Shown: positions 1 through 7,471, numbered from the stretch's first letter. The stretch is 13,031 nt of DNA from JBEIVB01 sp040374085 (GCA_040374085.1 JBEIVB010000073.1:1-13031); one strand, 5' to 3'. Notes: generated by a model from the letters alone, not told the origin. Program-made: numbers and translations.

Positions 1-2
1 AA

Positions 3-3000
3 CCCCCCGCCCTTGGAGAGCATGCTTACACGGCAACCCTAACCGACGGCAACGGTTGCTCCGTTTCCGACACCATAACCATTACGGTGGCTAATCCTTG
101 CTCTGGAATCGTCATTAAAGCAGACCCACAATACCTGTGCGGCACCACGCCGGCCCATCTGGATTACACCATTTCCTCCGGGGTGGATTCCACTTGCACC
201 GTTTCTGCCGAATGGGTGTTGTTACCAAACACAACCCTTGAGTTTGCCGACAGCAGCCACACCTACTTGCAGGCCAGCCAAAACCCAACCGCGGCCACAA
301 CCGACTCGTGCCGCCTAGTATTAACCGTGGTGTGCGGCGGAGACACATGTTTGGTTTACAATACTAAAATAATATACATAAATCCTTCTTTAAACGACTC
401 TTTAAGCAACCCAACCTTTAAAGCCTGCGGCACCCAAACCTACACCTCGGGCGTTGGCACCACTTTATTCTTAAATTCCGCTACCCTAAACGGGGTGGCG
501 TTTTATTCGGTTGGCCCAACCTACCATTATTTATACAACAGTTCGTCAGACACCCTACATTTTAGCCAAGATAGCCTTCACCCCAACCAAATTACCCTCA
601 ATTGGGATGATATTGGACAACCCAACACCCTCGACACCCTGTGCTTTACCATTTCTAGTGACAACCATCAGTGCACAAAAGATACTTGCGTGGCCATAGG
701 CCGTTGTTGCGCAGACACCCTTACCCTAAACAATGTGCCCGCCCAGGCTTGCTCCCTGCAAACCTTTTCTGCCCCCGGCTGGGCTCACCTAAAGGTGGTT
801 GGCCTAACCCTAAACGGGGTGGCCTACACCCTAAACCAAAATGGCACGGCTTGGAGCATTGCCGGCACATCCAATACCTTACCCAACACCCAAGCAACCG
901 CCACTGCAAACTCGGTGGCCCTAAACTTTGCCGGGTTCCCCCAAGGCGAGGAGGGCGGCACGGTGTGCTTGCAGGCCAGCGACAGCACGGGCCAGTGCAC
1001 CCTCGATACCTGCCTGGTTATAGCACCATGCTGCCCGGGCACTCTAATGGCCGGGCCCAACTTGCAGACTTGGCTCAACAGCCTGCAAAGCAACCCCCTC
1101 TATTCACCTTATGTTTCCTACACCTCCAACACACAAACCTACGAGGTTACCAACCTGCGTTTTGGCATAAACGTGCCGGTGGCGGTAAACTGCAACGTAA
1201 CCTTTACCAATTGCACCATATTGGCAGATGGCATGGGGCAGTTTGTGGTTGACCCAAGCCATAGGTTTACCCTAGACTCTACCCAAATGCGGGCCTGCAG
1301 AACCCCGCACCGGGGCATAAGCTGCACGGCCACAGCGGCAAACCTGAGCTTCACCAACATCCGCATCGTAAACCACAGCCGCATACAAGATGCCCACTGC
1401 GGGGTAACGGTAAGCCAGGGGGCCTCGCTGGTGGTAAACCAAGCTACCTTCGACCGAAACCTTTGCCACATTACCATAAAAGACTTACCCGAAGAAACCT
1501 ACCCGGCAACTATAACCGGCTCGGTGTTCGATTGCAGCCAAAACCTGCTTCCTTGGATGTGGCTTGATGAGCCCCCACAGCCATTACAAACGTTGAATGG
1601 AATATACATATACAACACCGCCATGGTTGTATTTGGCGACAACAACACCTCCCCAGGTCCATTGGCAAGCAACCATAACACCATTGCCCATGCAGCTAAT
1701 GGTATCAGCAGCATAAACGCAGGTTTAAGCCTTTTCAATACCTCCATTTCAAATTGCACCACTGGAGTTTATTGCTTAAACGTTCATGTGCAGCCCTGGC
1801 AGTATAACGATTTCGATTACCTCTACAACTACATAGGCATGTTCGATCCTGCCAACCTGCCCGGAGCCAATAAAAACACATTTTCCAACTGCCGAGTTGG
1901 TTTTAAAGCCGTTGGTAAGTTGCACAACTACATCAGAAACAATACCTTTAATGAAATTTCGGGTTCTGGGGTACTTATTGATCAAAACCCAAGAGGGTAC
2001 AACGATGTGTACTACAACACCTTTCAGAACAACCGAATAGGGGTTAACATGCTAAATCTTACAGGTTCTGTAAATCGTCGCATTCGAAACAACCTGATTG
2101 CCAACGACAACATGCAATCAAAAGGAATTTTCGTTCAAAATCCTTTCTTGCCCAGCAATGGCTACCTCACCATTTCCAGGAACGAAATTTCAAATGCAAA
2201 AGCAGGCATCCACATCATCAATGGGTTCCGGTGCACCGTTTCACAAGACAGCATTTCCATACCTTATTTGAGTCCGGGAAGTGGCTATCCGCATTGTGGC
2301 ATATTGCTTGAAAGTTGTTTTAAAAGCAACGCCATCAGCAATAAAGTGGTTGCCCCCCAAGCGGGTTGCGACTATGGCTGCGAGGGCATTCGCATGGACC
2401 TTACCGACAACAGCGTGGTAAATTGCAACGAGGTGTACAACCCATGCGATGGCATCCTTTTCTTGGGCACCGTAACGCGCAACACAACCGTGCGCAGCAA
2501 CTACATGAAAGATGGGTTTAGGGGCATCTACATGGGTTCTTCCAAGCTGGGGAAACAAGGTGTGCAAAACCAGCCCCAAGACAACCAATGGAACGGAGCC
2601 TTTAGCACGGGGCACCTTTACACCGATGGTTTTATTGGCTACCGAGATACCTTTTATATCAGGCCCCAATCCAACTCTAATTTTTATTACCCATTGCCTT
2701 TTTATAACAATGGAGGTCCATTGTCAAGTCCCCTTCTTATTGCCACCAATGGTGTAGGCCAAAGTTGTGCATACATACCGCCATTTAACCTCCAGAACAT
2801 GCTCAGTGGGGCCGATATCGGTTTGGCTGCCGAAGCCGCCACTAACTTGGCCTCTGAAGATAATGCTATTGCCATCGAAAAACTGGGGAAAGAAGCCGCG
2901 TATAAATTCATTAAAGACGACCCCACTTTGGTGTTAACTCCCGACCAGCAAGACTTTAAAGACAGCTTAGCTCAAGAAGATTTGGGAAAAATAGATGACA

Positions 3001-3611
3001 TTAAACGCAGCTTGGTTTATCCGCTTGACCCCGGTACTTTAGCCTTGGCTACCTCCAAAACCAATGATCTACAAGCCCTCTATGAGATTGAACAGTTGTA
3101 TCGGGAGGTTTTGGAAATAGCCCTGAGCGATACTTGGCTCTACAAGAATTTGTTTACCCAGGTTCAGAAAAACCGCTTGGGTGAAATTGCGGCTATGTGC
3201 CCCTTTGAGCAAGGCCGTGCGGTGTATGCAGCCCGTGTATTGTTGAGCTATGCAGTTGCCGACGTGGTAGATTACCACAACGCTTGCGAATGGGTTCCTG
3301 CTCCCGGCGATTCAAAATCGAGACCGGGTATAAGCGCAAAAGCCCTGCCGAATGGAGCAAAGGACAACACGGGTCCCCATGCTGCAGAAATTTTCCCCAA
3401 CCCCAGCACCGGCAGCTTTTCGGTGAGGCTAACCGACCCTGCTCCGGCCGCATTGGAAATTGCAAATTTGTTGGGCGAACAGCTTTTTTCGGCAAACGTA
3501 GCGGGCACCAAAGAAATGGAACTCAATACCGCCTTGGCAAAAGGTGTTTACTGGTGTAAAATTACCCAGGGAGGCAAGGTGGTGCATCAAACCAAACTCA
3601 TAATACAATGA
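3..3611 (+). CDS. Large secreted Cys-rich beta-helix protein with T9SS sorting tail (5' end outside window)
   Basis: The frame is open from base 3, so the GTG at 87 is not the true start and the N-terminus, presumably with a signal peptide, lies upstream. Residues below count from 87. The first part reads like the end of a PKD/SprB-type Ig-like module (DGNGCSVSDTITITV) and is followed by more Cys-rich Ig-like modules, including two related ones at about 107-315. Residues about 370-820 are rich in N-x-F/I and GI/GV turns (for example NTFSNCRVGFKAV, NTFQNNRIGVNML), typical of right-handed parallel beta-helix repeats. Residues about 906-1066 look alpha-helical. From about 1101 to the end lies a T9SS type A sorting domain (EIFPNPSTGSF...LLGEQLF...GVYWCKI...TKLIIQ), known to direct secretion and surface attachment in Bacteroidota. 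Its stop overlaps the next ATG. Function is unknown: adhesin and polysaccharide-binding protein are both possible. No catalytic motif was recognised. Confidence 0.88.
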   Translation, partial: PPALGEHAYTATLTDGNGCSVSDTITITVANPCSGIVIKADPQYLCGTTPAHLDYTISSGVDSTCTVSAEWVLLPNTTLEFADSSHTYLQASQNPTAATTDSCRLVLTVVCGGDTCLVYNTKIIYINPSLNDSLSNPTFKACGTQTYTSGVGTTLFLNSATLNGVAFYSVGPTYHYLYNSSSDTLHFSQDSLHPNQITLNWDDIGQPNTLDTLCFTISSDNHQCTKDTCVAIGRCCADTLTLNNVPAQACSLQTFSAPGWAHLKVVGLTLNGVAYTLNQNGTAWSIAGTSNTLPNTQATATANSVALNFAGFPQGEEGGTVCLQASDSTGQCTLDTCLVIAPCCPGTLMAGPNLQTWLNSLQSNPLYSPYVSYTSNTQTYEVTNLRFGINVPVAVNCNVTFTNCTILADGMGQFVVDPSHRFTLDSTQMRACRTPHRGISCTATAANLSFTNIRIVNHSRIQDAHCGVTVSQGASLVVNQATFDRNLCHITIKDLPEETYPATITGSVFDCSQNLLPWMWLDEPPQPLQTLNGIYIYNTAMVVFGDNNTSPGPLASNHNTIAHAANGISSINAGLSLFNTSISNCTTGVYCLNVHVQPWQYNDFDYLYNYIGMFDPANLPGANKNTFSNCRVGFKAVGKLHNYIRNNTFNEISGSGVLIDQNPRGYNDVYYNTFQNNRIGVNMLNLTGSVNRRIRNNLIANDNMQSKGIFVQNPFLPSNGYLTISRNEISNAKAGIHIINGFRCTVSQDSISIPYLSPGSGYPHCGILLESCFKSNAISNKVVAPQAGCDYGCEGIRMDLTDNSVVNCNEVYNPCDGILFLGTVTRNTTVRSNYMKDGFRGIYMGSSKLGKQGVQNQPQDNQWNGAFSTGHLYTDGFIGYRDTFYIRPQSNSNFYYPLPFYNNGGPLSSPLLIATNGVGQSCAYIPPFNLQNMLSGADIGLAAEAATNLASEDNAIAIEKLGKEAAYKFIKDDPTLVLTPDQQDFKDSLAQEDLGKIDDIKRSLVYPLDPGTLALATSKTNDLQALYEIEQLYREVLEIALSDTWLYKNLFTQVQKNRLGEIAAMCPFEQGRAVYAARVLLSYAVADVVDYHNACEWVPAPGDSKSRPGISAKALPNGAKDNTGPHAAEIFPNPSTGSFSVRLTDPAPAALEIANLLGEQLFSANVAGTKEMELNTALAKGVYWCKITQGGKVVHQTKLIIQ
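402..1034 (+). repeat. Two tandem Ig-like modules within the beta-helix protein
   Basis: Two consecutive modules of about 105 residues (402-710 and 711-1034) share the order KACG/QACS, then TLNGVAF/TLNGVAY, then an LC-x-x(S/A)SD segment, C-T-K/L-DTC-V/L-VI, and a closing RCC/PCC pair. The string ccctaaacggggtggc occurs in both copies at the DNA level. This points to internal duplication of a Cys-framed beta-sandwich. The exact domain family was not identified. Confidence 0.6.
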
Positions 3612-4618
3612 AAGCGTTAGCAATTGTGCTGTTTTTTTTGGGGTTGGGCCTAAAGGCCCAGCCTGCCTTAGCGCAGAACTTAGTATTAGACCCAAGTTTT
3701 GAAGATACCCTTTTTTGCCCCATGTACCCGGCTACACCCTACACGTATCAAAACCTTACCCATTGGAAATATGCAGGCCCCTTTTCCGGCTTCACCTTTA
3801 ATGCATGCAACACCGGGGGTCTAGGCATTCCCCAAAATTCCTTGGGTTACGAACCGGCCCATTCGGGCAGTGGGTACATGGGGATCGGCACATATATGTA
3901 TCCCCTCTATGCTGTTGGGCAATTGGCGCAAACCCTACAAGCCAACAAGCGCTACCGGGTGTCGCTTTTCGTTTCGCGCTGCGATAGCTTTATTTATTCC
4001 TGCAACAACCTGGGTGTTTATTTGAGCGATACGGTATTAATTGACCCTAACGTGAACGGGGGCAATCCGATTCTGACCTTAACCCACCCTGTGAATGTAA
4101 ACTTTCACCAAAACCTAAAGAGCAAAGAGGGTTGGACCAAGCTCGATACCACCTTCATAGCCACCGGCAACGAGCGCTGGATTACCATTGGTAACTTTTT
4201 AACCGATGCCCAGTCCGATTGGGAATACGTAGGTGGAAACCTCCCGGTTACCTGCTGCGGTTACACCGACCAATCTGGCTATAATTTTTACTGCAGAGTT
4301 TGGTCAAGTGGCGGGGCAGGCTACTACCTAGACGACGTAAGCGTGGTGCTCGACGACGACACGGGCTTGGAGGGCACCGGGGCGGGGCAGGTGAGCGTGT
4401 ACCCCAACCCCAACACCGGCAGCTTTGTGCTGAGGCTCTTGCAACCCGGCCCGGCATGGGTAGAGGTGTGCAACCTCTTGGGCGAGGTGGTGTTTGCCAC
4501 CCAAGCAACGGGTGCCAAAGAAACCACCCTCTCCACAGGCTTGGCAAAGGGAGTGTATATGTGTAGGGTTATACAAGAAGGAAGGGTGGCATATCAAACC
4601 AAACTTATGATACAATGA
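3608..4618 (+). CDS. Secreted jelly-roll-like protein with T9SS sorting tail
   Basis: A 336-residue protein. The ATG at 3608 overlaps the preceding stop (ATGA), and a clean signal peptide follows: MKA, a hydrophobic stretch, then ALA before Gln23, with likely cleavage after residue 22. The mature N-terminus (NLVLDPSFEDTLFCP) and the later pattern W...FNACNTGG...GIPQNSLGYEPAHSGSGYMGI...L.ANKRYRVSLFVS...GYYLDDVSVV match a galactose-binding-like or jelly-roll fold often seen at the start of Bacteroidota OmpA-like and T9SS proteins. Residues about 263-336 form the type A sorting domain (SVYPNPNTGSF...LLGEVVF...GVYMCRV...TKLMIQ), whose DNA is nearly identical to the tail of the following gene. It is probably co-translated with its neighbours and exported to the surface or medium. 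Glycan binding is an inference from the fold; no enzyme motif is visible. Confidence 0.88.
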   Translation: MKALAIVLFFLGLGLKAQPALAQNLVLDPSFEDTLFCPMYPATPYTYQNLTHWKYAGPFSGFTFNACNTGGLGIPQNSLGYEPAHSGSGYMGIGTYMYPLYAVGQLAQTLQANKRYRVSLFVSRCDSFIYSCNNLGVYLSDTVLIDPNVNGGNPILTLTHPVNVNFHQNLKSKEGWTKLDTTFIATGNERWITIGNFLTDAQSDWEYVGGNLPVTCCGYTDQSGYNFYCRVWSSGGAGYYLDDVSVVLDDDTGLEGTGAGQVSVYPNPNTGSFVLRLLQPGPAWVEVCNLLGEVVFATQATGAKETTLSTGLAKGVYMCRVIQEGRVAYQTKLMIQ

Positions 4619-4622
4619 GGGT
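4400..4622 (+). repeat. 223-bp sorting-tail direct repeat, copy 1
   Basis: This segment encodes almost the whole T9SS sorting domain, the stop, and the start codon plus five bases of the next reading frame. By eye it aligns with 6016-6238 without gaps and with 14 mismatches, about 94% identity. The last 63 bases (4560-4622) are identical. The tail of the first gene (3387-3611) is clearly more diverged. Confidence 0.9.
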
Positions 4623-4711
4623 TAGGTGGTTTTCTATTATGTTTCGCGCTGGCCCTCCGGACTTTACTGGGTGCAAGCCTGGCAAGCCCACGGGGCTATA
4701 TCCACCCTTAA
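4615..4711 (+). pseudogene. Frameshifted N-terminal remnant of a secreted protein
   Basis: The ATG overlapping the previous stop begins MRVRWF, then loses a signal-like sequence to the adjacent frame. Removing one T from the TTTT run at 4630-4633 would join it to a classic signal peptide in that frame (FLLCFALALRTLLGASLAS), which continues PRGYIHP and stops at TAA 4709-4711. The next gene carries its own complete signal peptide 15 bases after that stop. This is therefore best read as a decayed older gene start, not as an N-terminal extension of the downstream protein. Confidence 0.6.
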
Positions 4712-4725
4712 GCTTTTCTGCCAAC

Positions 4726-6234
4726 ATGCGCCTTAAGTTTTTATTGTTCCTGGTTTGTTTTGGCCTAGCCCTGCTCCCGCTGGGGGCAGGGGCCACGGCC
4801 CCTTTCTCGAAGTGGTTCGATGTAAATGGCACCCGAGAGGAACCCACGGGCATTTTCACCATGGCCAACGGCTACCTCATTACCGCCCAAACCTATATTC
4901 CGGGCAGGTATTATTCCGTGGGGGCGCTCTACTTCGTAGACTTCAACGGCAACCTGCTTTGGTGGAGGCATTTTGCCAGCGATACCGCCCAGGTAGAGGT
5001 TACAGCTACCCTGTTTAACCCCAAAAACCTCCGCTTTGGCCACGAGGTGGTGGTGCCCATTTCCTACACCAACTACAGTTATTCTCCAAGCCGAGCTAAG
5101 ACCTACCTCATGCGGGTAAACACCAACGGCGATTCCCTGGGGGCCGTGCCCATTTCTCCGTTTTACTGCAGAGCAGCCAACTTTTTTTTCGATGGGCAGG
5201 AGTATAGCATGGCGCTCATTACCGCCGTTCCCCCCACGCCCTTCGAAGGGCTTTATATTCGCAAGTTTCAATGGACCCGCTTTACGCCCAACCTAGAGGT
5301 GGTGTTGGACACCACCTACAGCCTTTTCGATCAAAACATAGACGAGGCCGGCTTTTGCGTGTTTAGGCGCGACACCGACTGGGCGGTGTGTGCCCAATGG
5401 AGGAACCTGAGTCTTTCTTCACCATATAATGGGCTGCGGGTGCGCACCTATGGGTTGCAAGCCAATGGTGCCCGCACCCAGATCAGCGAATTTGGCTTAT
5501 ACCCCATTCCAGCCAATTGCCAGTATACAGATGGGGTGATGCGCAACACCGGGGAGGTGGTGTTGATAGGAAGCGAGAGCGTGGCTCCAGATGAATCTTC
5601 CCGCATCCGGGTGCTCAACCCCATGTTGCAACCCGGGCCGGCCATCAACCCCTACACCACCCCCCTCTACCTAGATTATTTTGAGATGTATCAAGTGTTC
5701 GAAACCGAATCCTACTTCCTCAGCTTTGGTGTCAGCGAATACCAAGGCACTTGGTGGCCGGGCTGTCTGCGTTTCGATAAAAACCTCAACCGGGTGGGCA
5801 GAATGAACTACATCTTGCCAAAGTGGGGTGGAGGATTCTTTCCTTGGACCCGGGCCCCCGATGGGGGCTTTACCGGAGCGGGGTATTTTCGGCACACCCC
5901 AAATTTTAACTCGGAAGACCTCTGGGTCCTGCACGTAGACAGCAACGGCTGCGCCAATCCCGAGTGCTTGCCCTTGGGCATGGACAGCCCCGATGCCTCG
6001 GGGGAGTTTTCCCTCTACCCCAACCCCAACACGGGCAGCTTTGTGCTGAGGCTCTCGCAACCCGGCACGGCACGGGTAGAGGTGTGCAACCTCTTGGGCG
6101 AGGTGGTGTTTGCCACCCAGGCCATGGGCGCCAAAGAAACCACCCTCTCCACCGGCTTAGCCCAGGGCGTGTATGTGTGTAGGGTTATACAAGAAGGAAG
6201 GGTGGCATATCAAACCAAACTTATGATACAATGA
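4726..6234 (+). CDS. Secreted propeller-like protein with T9SS sorting tail
   Basis: The frame is open from the ATG at 4615, but I prefer the ATG at 4726 (502 residues). It directly starts a signal peptide (MRLKFLLFLVCFGLALL, then GAGA), whereas the 37 residues before it look like out-of-frame junk. The body has repeated beta-strand motifs of the GYLITAQ, GNLLWWRHF, YLMRVNTNGD, GGGFFPWTRAPDGGFTGAGYF and DLWVLHVDSNGC kind, ending in a CANPECLPLG linker. This resembles the many Bacteroidota T9SS proteins with propeller-like sequence-record repeats; the blade count is not resolved. The last 75 or so residues are the type A sorting domain (SLYPNPNTGSF...GVYVCRV...TKLMIQ). The gene sits in the same chain as the two before it and again ends in ATGA. 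Its biochemical function is unknown. Confidence 0.85.
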   Translation: MRLKFLLFLVCFGLALLPLGAGATAPFSKWFDVNGTREEPTGIFTMANGYLITAQTYIPGRYYSVGALYFVDFNGNLLWWRHFASDTAQVEVTATLFNPKNLRFGHEVVVPISYTNYSYSPSRAKTYLMRVNTNGDSLGAVPISPFYCRAANFFFDGQEYSMALITAVPPTPFEGLYIRKFQWTRFTPNLEVVLDTTYSLFDQNIDEAGFCVFRRDTDWAVCAQWRNLSLSSPYNGLRVRTYGLQANGARTQISEFGLYPIPANCQYTDGVMRNTGEVVLIGSESVAPDESSRIRVLNPMLQPGPAINPYTTPLYLDYFEMYQVFETESYFLSFGVSEYQGTWWPGCLRFDKNLNRVGRMNYILPKWGGGFFPWTRAPDGGFTGAGYFRHTPNFNSEDLWVLHVDSNGCANPECLPLGMDSPDASGEFSLYPNPNTGSFVLRLSQPGTARVEVCNLLGEVVFATQAMGAKETTLSTGLAQGVYVCRVIQEGRVAYQTKLMIQ

Positions 6235-6238
6235 GGGT
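6016..6238 (+). repeat. 223-bp sorting-tail direct repeat, copy 2
   Basis: This is the second copy of the segment at 4400-4622, the same length and without indels. Most differences are synonymous third-position changes, and the final 63 bases are identical. The two copies flank the whole third gene in direct orientation, 1616 bases apart. Confidence 0.9.
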
Positions 6239-6407
6239 GATAGGGATGGAAGTTGTTTTCTTGGGGGCCTGAGGGTAGATCCCCTCAATACTTTCTATAT
6301 TTGAAATGCTGCATCTAACCCCACACCTAGCCCCGGGCCTATACCTATGCCGGGTGTGGCAAGAAAACCACGTGGTGCATCAAAGCAAGCTTATTTTTGA
6401 GCCATAA
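6231..6407 (+). pseudogene. Collapsed T9SS cargo gene: start codon plus sorting-tail remnant
   Basis: An ATG overlapping the previous stop opens a short frame (MRVIGMEVVFLGA) that ends at TGA 6270-6272, with a further TAG at 6276-6278. In the same frame the sequence then reads MLHLTPHLAPGLYLCRVW followed by QENHVVHQSKLIFEP and TAA at 6405-6407. The LAPGLYLCRVWQ...HQSKLIF pattern matches the end of a type A sorting domain (compare LAKGVYWCKITQ...HQTKLIIQ in the first gene). The cargo body and the YPNP start of the tail are absent. I read this as a gene reduced by internal deletion and stop mutations. A functional 34-residue peptide from the ATG at 6306 is unlikely. Confidence 0.65.
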
Positions 6408-6429
6408 AAGCAAAAAAAGATCAGCTATA

Positions 6430-6533
6430 GTGGGAAATATATAAGCAGCGCAGTTGCAAACTGTGCTGAGAGGGGCTGAAGTGGAACATATACAAGCAGC
6501 TTAGTTCCAAACCACGCTAAGTGTGGCGATAAG
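6430..6533 (+). repeat. Imperfect 51-bp tandem repeat with hairpin
   Basis: Copy 1 (6430-6480) and copy 2 (from 6481) share the frame GTGG-AA-ATATA-AAGCAGC--AGTT-CAAA----GCT-AG-G-GGC. In copy 1, CAGCGCAGTT (6446-6455) pairs with AACTGTGCTG (6459-6468) around a three-base loop, ten pairs including one G-U. Copy 2 has lost this exact stem, but alternative pairings (TGGAAC with GTTCCA, CTTAG with CTAAG) are available. The role is unknown. Confidence 0.55.
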
Positions 6534-6668
6534 CAAGATGAGCATGAAAAGGAACAAGGTTTCCTACCCTATTCAGCGCAAGAATGGTCCAGCAGCACAT
6601 CTTCATGGTGATTCACATTAAGGAAGATGGTGTATACTCCTTCTCGAAATCAAAAACACAAAACCATT

Positions 6669-6689
6669 TGCTTAGCTTTGATCTAAGCA
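6669..6689 (+). promoter_or_regulatory. Dyad over a candidate -7 promoter element upstream of the AraC-type gene
   Basis: TGCTTAG (6669-6675) and CTAAGCA (6683-6689) are perfect 7-bp inverted arms around a seven-base spacer. TAGCTTTG at 6673-6680, inside the dyad, matches the Bacteroidota -7 consensus TAnnTTTG exactly, and the AraC-type ATG is about 75 bases downstream. I see no good TTTG -33 element at the usual spacing, so the promoter call is tentative. The dyad itself is certain and could be a repressor site or a hairpin. Confidence 0.4.
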
Positions 6690-6755
6690 TTTCAGAGACG
6701 TTCATGTTTCCATGAGATACATAAGGCCAGATTGTTCCATTGAAAAATAAAAAAA

Positions 6756-7316
6756 ATGAAACTACTCATTCAAAACATGGTAAGTCTCCGCTGCAAACTA
6801 TTCGTAAAAATGGAATTGGAAAAATTAGATATGGCCTATCACTCCATTGAATTGGGCGAAGTTATTTTGCAACACGCTATAACAAGCTCTCAAAAAGACA
6901 AACTAACAAAAGCCCTGCATAAATCGGGCTTGGAGATTATGGATGATAAGAAAACGATCTTGGTAGAAAAGATAAAAAACATCATCGTAGAAATGGTACA
7001 TCATTCCAATAATTTACCCGATACTAAGTTTTCGATCTACCTGTCGGAAAAATTGAATAAAGATTACCATTTGCTTTCCGAACTGTTTTCGAAGAACAAG
7101 GGCATGACAATTGAGCATTTTATAATACTAAACAAAATAGAAAGAGCAAAAGAGTTAATAATGTATGACGATTTAAATCTAACCGAGATTGCATTCAAAT
7201 TGCATTATAGCAGCGTGGCCCATTTATCGAATCAATTTAAGAAAATTACTGGACTTACACCTTCCACGTTCAAGTCGATTCTAAAAAAAAATCGAACCAA
7301 TTTAGAAGACCTGTAG
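6756..7316 (+). CDS. AraC-type helix-turn-helix transcriptional regulator
   Basis: A 186-residue cytoplasmic protein. Residues about 85-180 form the two-helix-turn-helix DNA-binding domain of the AraC/XylS family: FIILNKIERAKELI, then DLNLTEIAFKLHYSSVAHLS, then NQFKKITGLTPSTFK, which are the usual two recognition units and the closing GLTPS-F signature. The N-terminal part (NMVSLRCKLFV...SIELGEVIL...KSGLEIMDDKK) is not an AraC cupin. It belongs to a short form of about 190 residues that I recognise as common in Bacteroidota; its ligand is unknown to me. The start at 6756 fits the conserved N-terminus. It lies 202 bases before the GH130 gene on the same strand, so control of the GH130-GT pair is the simplest guess. 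Base composition is AT-rich like the next two genes and unlike the secreted-protein genes. Confidence 0.88.
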   Translation: MKLLIQNMVSLRCKLFVKMELEKLDMAYHSIELGEVILQHAITSSQKDKLTKALHKSGLEIMDDKKTILVEKIKNIIVEMVHHSNNLPDTKFSIYLSEKLNKDYHLLSELFSKNKGMTIEHFIILNKIERAKELIMYDDLNLTEIAFKLHYSSVAHLSNQFKKITGLTPSTFKSILKKNRTNLEDL

Positions 7317-7440
7317 AGCACAGCAAATCTTACAACTCATTGTCATAATTATGTAACCTCTTTGGGCCTTTACTTGCCGACCTTTGAGGCATGAGCTCCT
7401 TGTGTAAGTCAACCTATAATTTAGTCAAAAGTGAAGGGCG

Positions 7441-7471
7441 GGCTGCTCGAAGGACAAAGATCGATGCAGCC
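7441..7471 (+). promoter_or_regulatory. GC-rich stem-loop in the leader of the GH130 gene
   Basis: GGCTGCTCGA (7441-7450) pairs with TCGA (7461-7464) and GCAGCC (7466-7471), giving ten base pairs with a single bulged T (7465) and a ten-base loop. It ends 47 bases before the GH130 start codon. No run of T follows, so it is not a standard terminator. It may be a 5'-leader element or protein-binding site. The surrounding 7430-7505 is noticeably more GC-rich than the flanking genes. Otherwise 7317-7518 shows no gene. Confidence 0.5.

Larger units (their letters stand above)
6408..6755. other. Gene-free stretch rich in inverted repeats
   Basis: No convincing reading frame is present on either strand. 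The stretch holds an imperfect 51-bp tandem repeat (6430-6533), a 10-bp hairpin at 6446-6468, TGGAAC/GTTCCA arms at 6482-6487 and 6504-6509, AGGAA/TTCCT arms at 6550-6554 and 6561-6565, CATCTTC/GAAGATG arms at 6598-6604 and 6623-6629, a 7-bp dyad at 6669-6689, and TCATG/CATGA arms at 6702-6706 and 6711-6715. It may be an untranslated leader, a structured RNA, or degraded sequence at the edge of the AT-rich block. No U-rich terminator was seen. Confidence 0.5.

Noticed and set aside
671..1252. 193-codon plus-strand frame inside the beta-helix gene
   Set aside because: It lies entirely within the large gene in another frame, is rich in Pro, Arg, His and Gly with no domain pattern, and looks like a shadow of the coding strand.
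4615..4725. 37-residue N-terminal extension of the third gene
   Set aside because: It would place a second signal peptide internally, its residues make no sense in that frame, and the neighbouring frame shows a signal peptide. The start at 4726 is preferred.
4765..5271. 168-codon minus-strand frame
   Set aside because: It is antisense to the third secreted-protein gene, with no recognisable motif, and is explained by the GC-rich codon use of that gene.
6430..6533. CRISPR-like repeats
   Set aside because: There are only two imperfect tandem copies with no spacers and no cas genes nearby.
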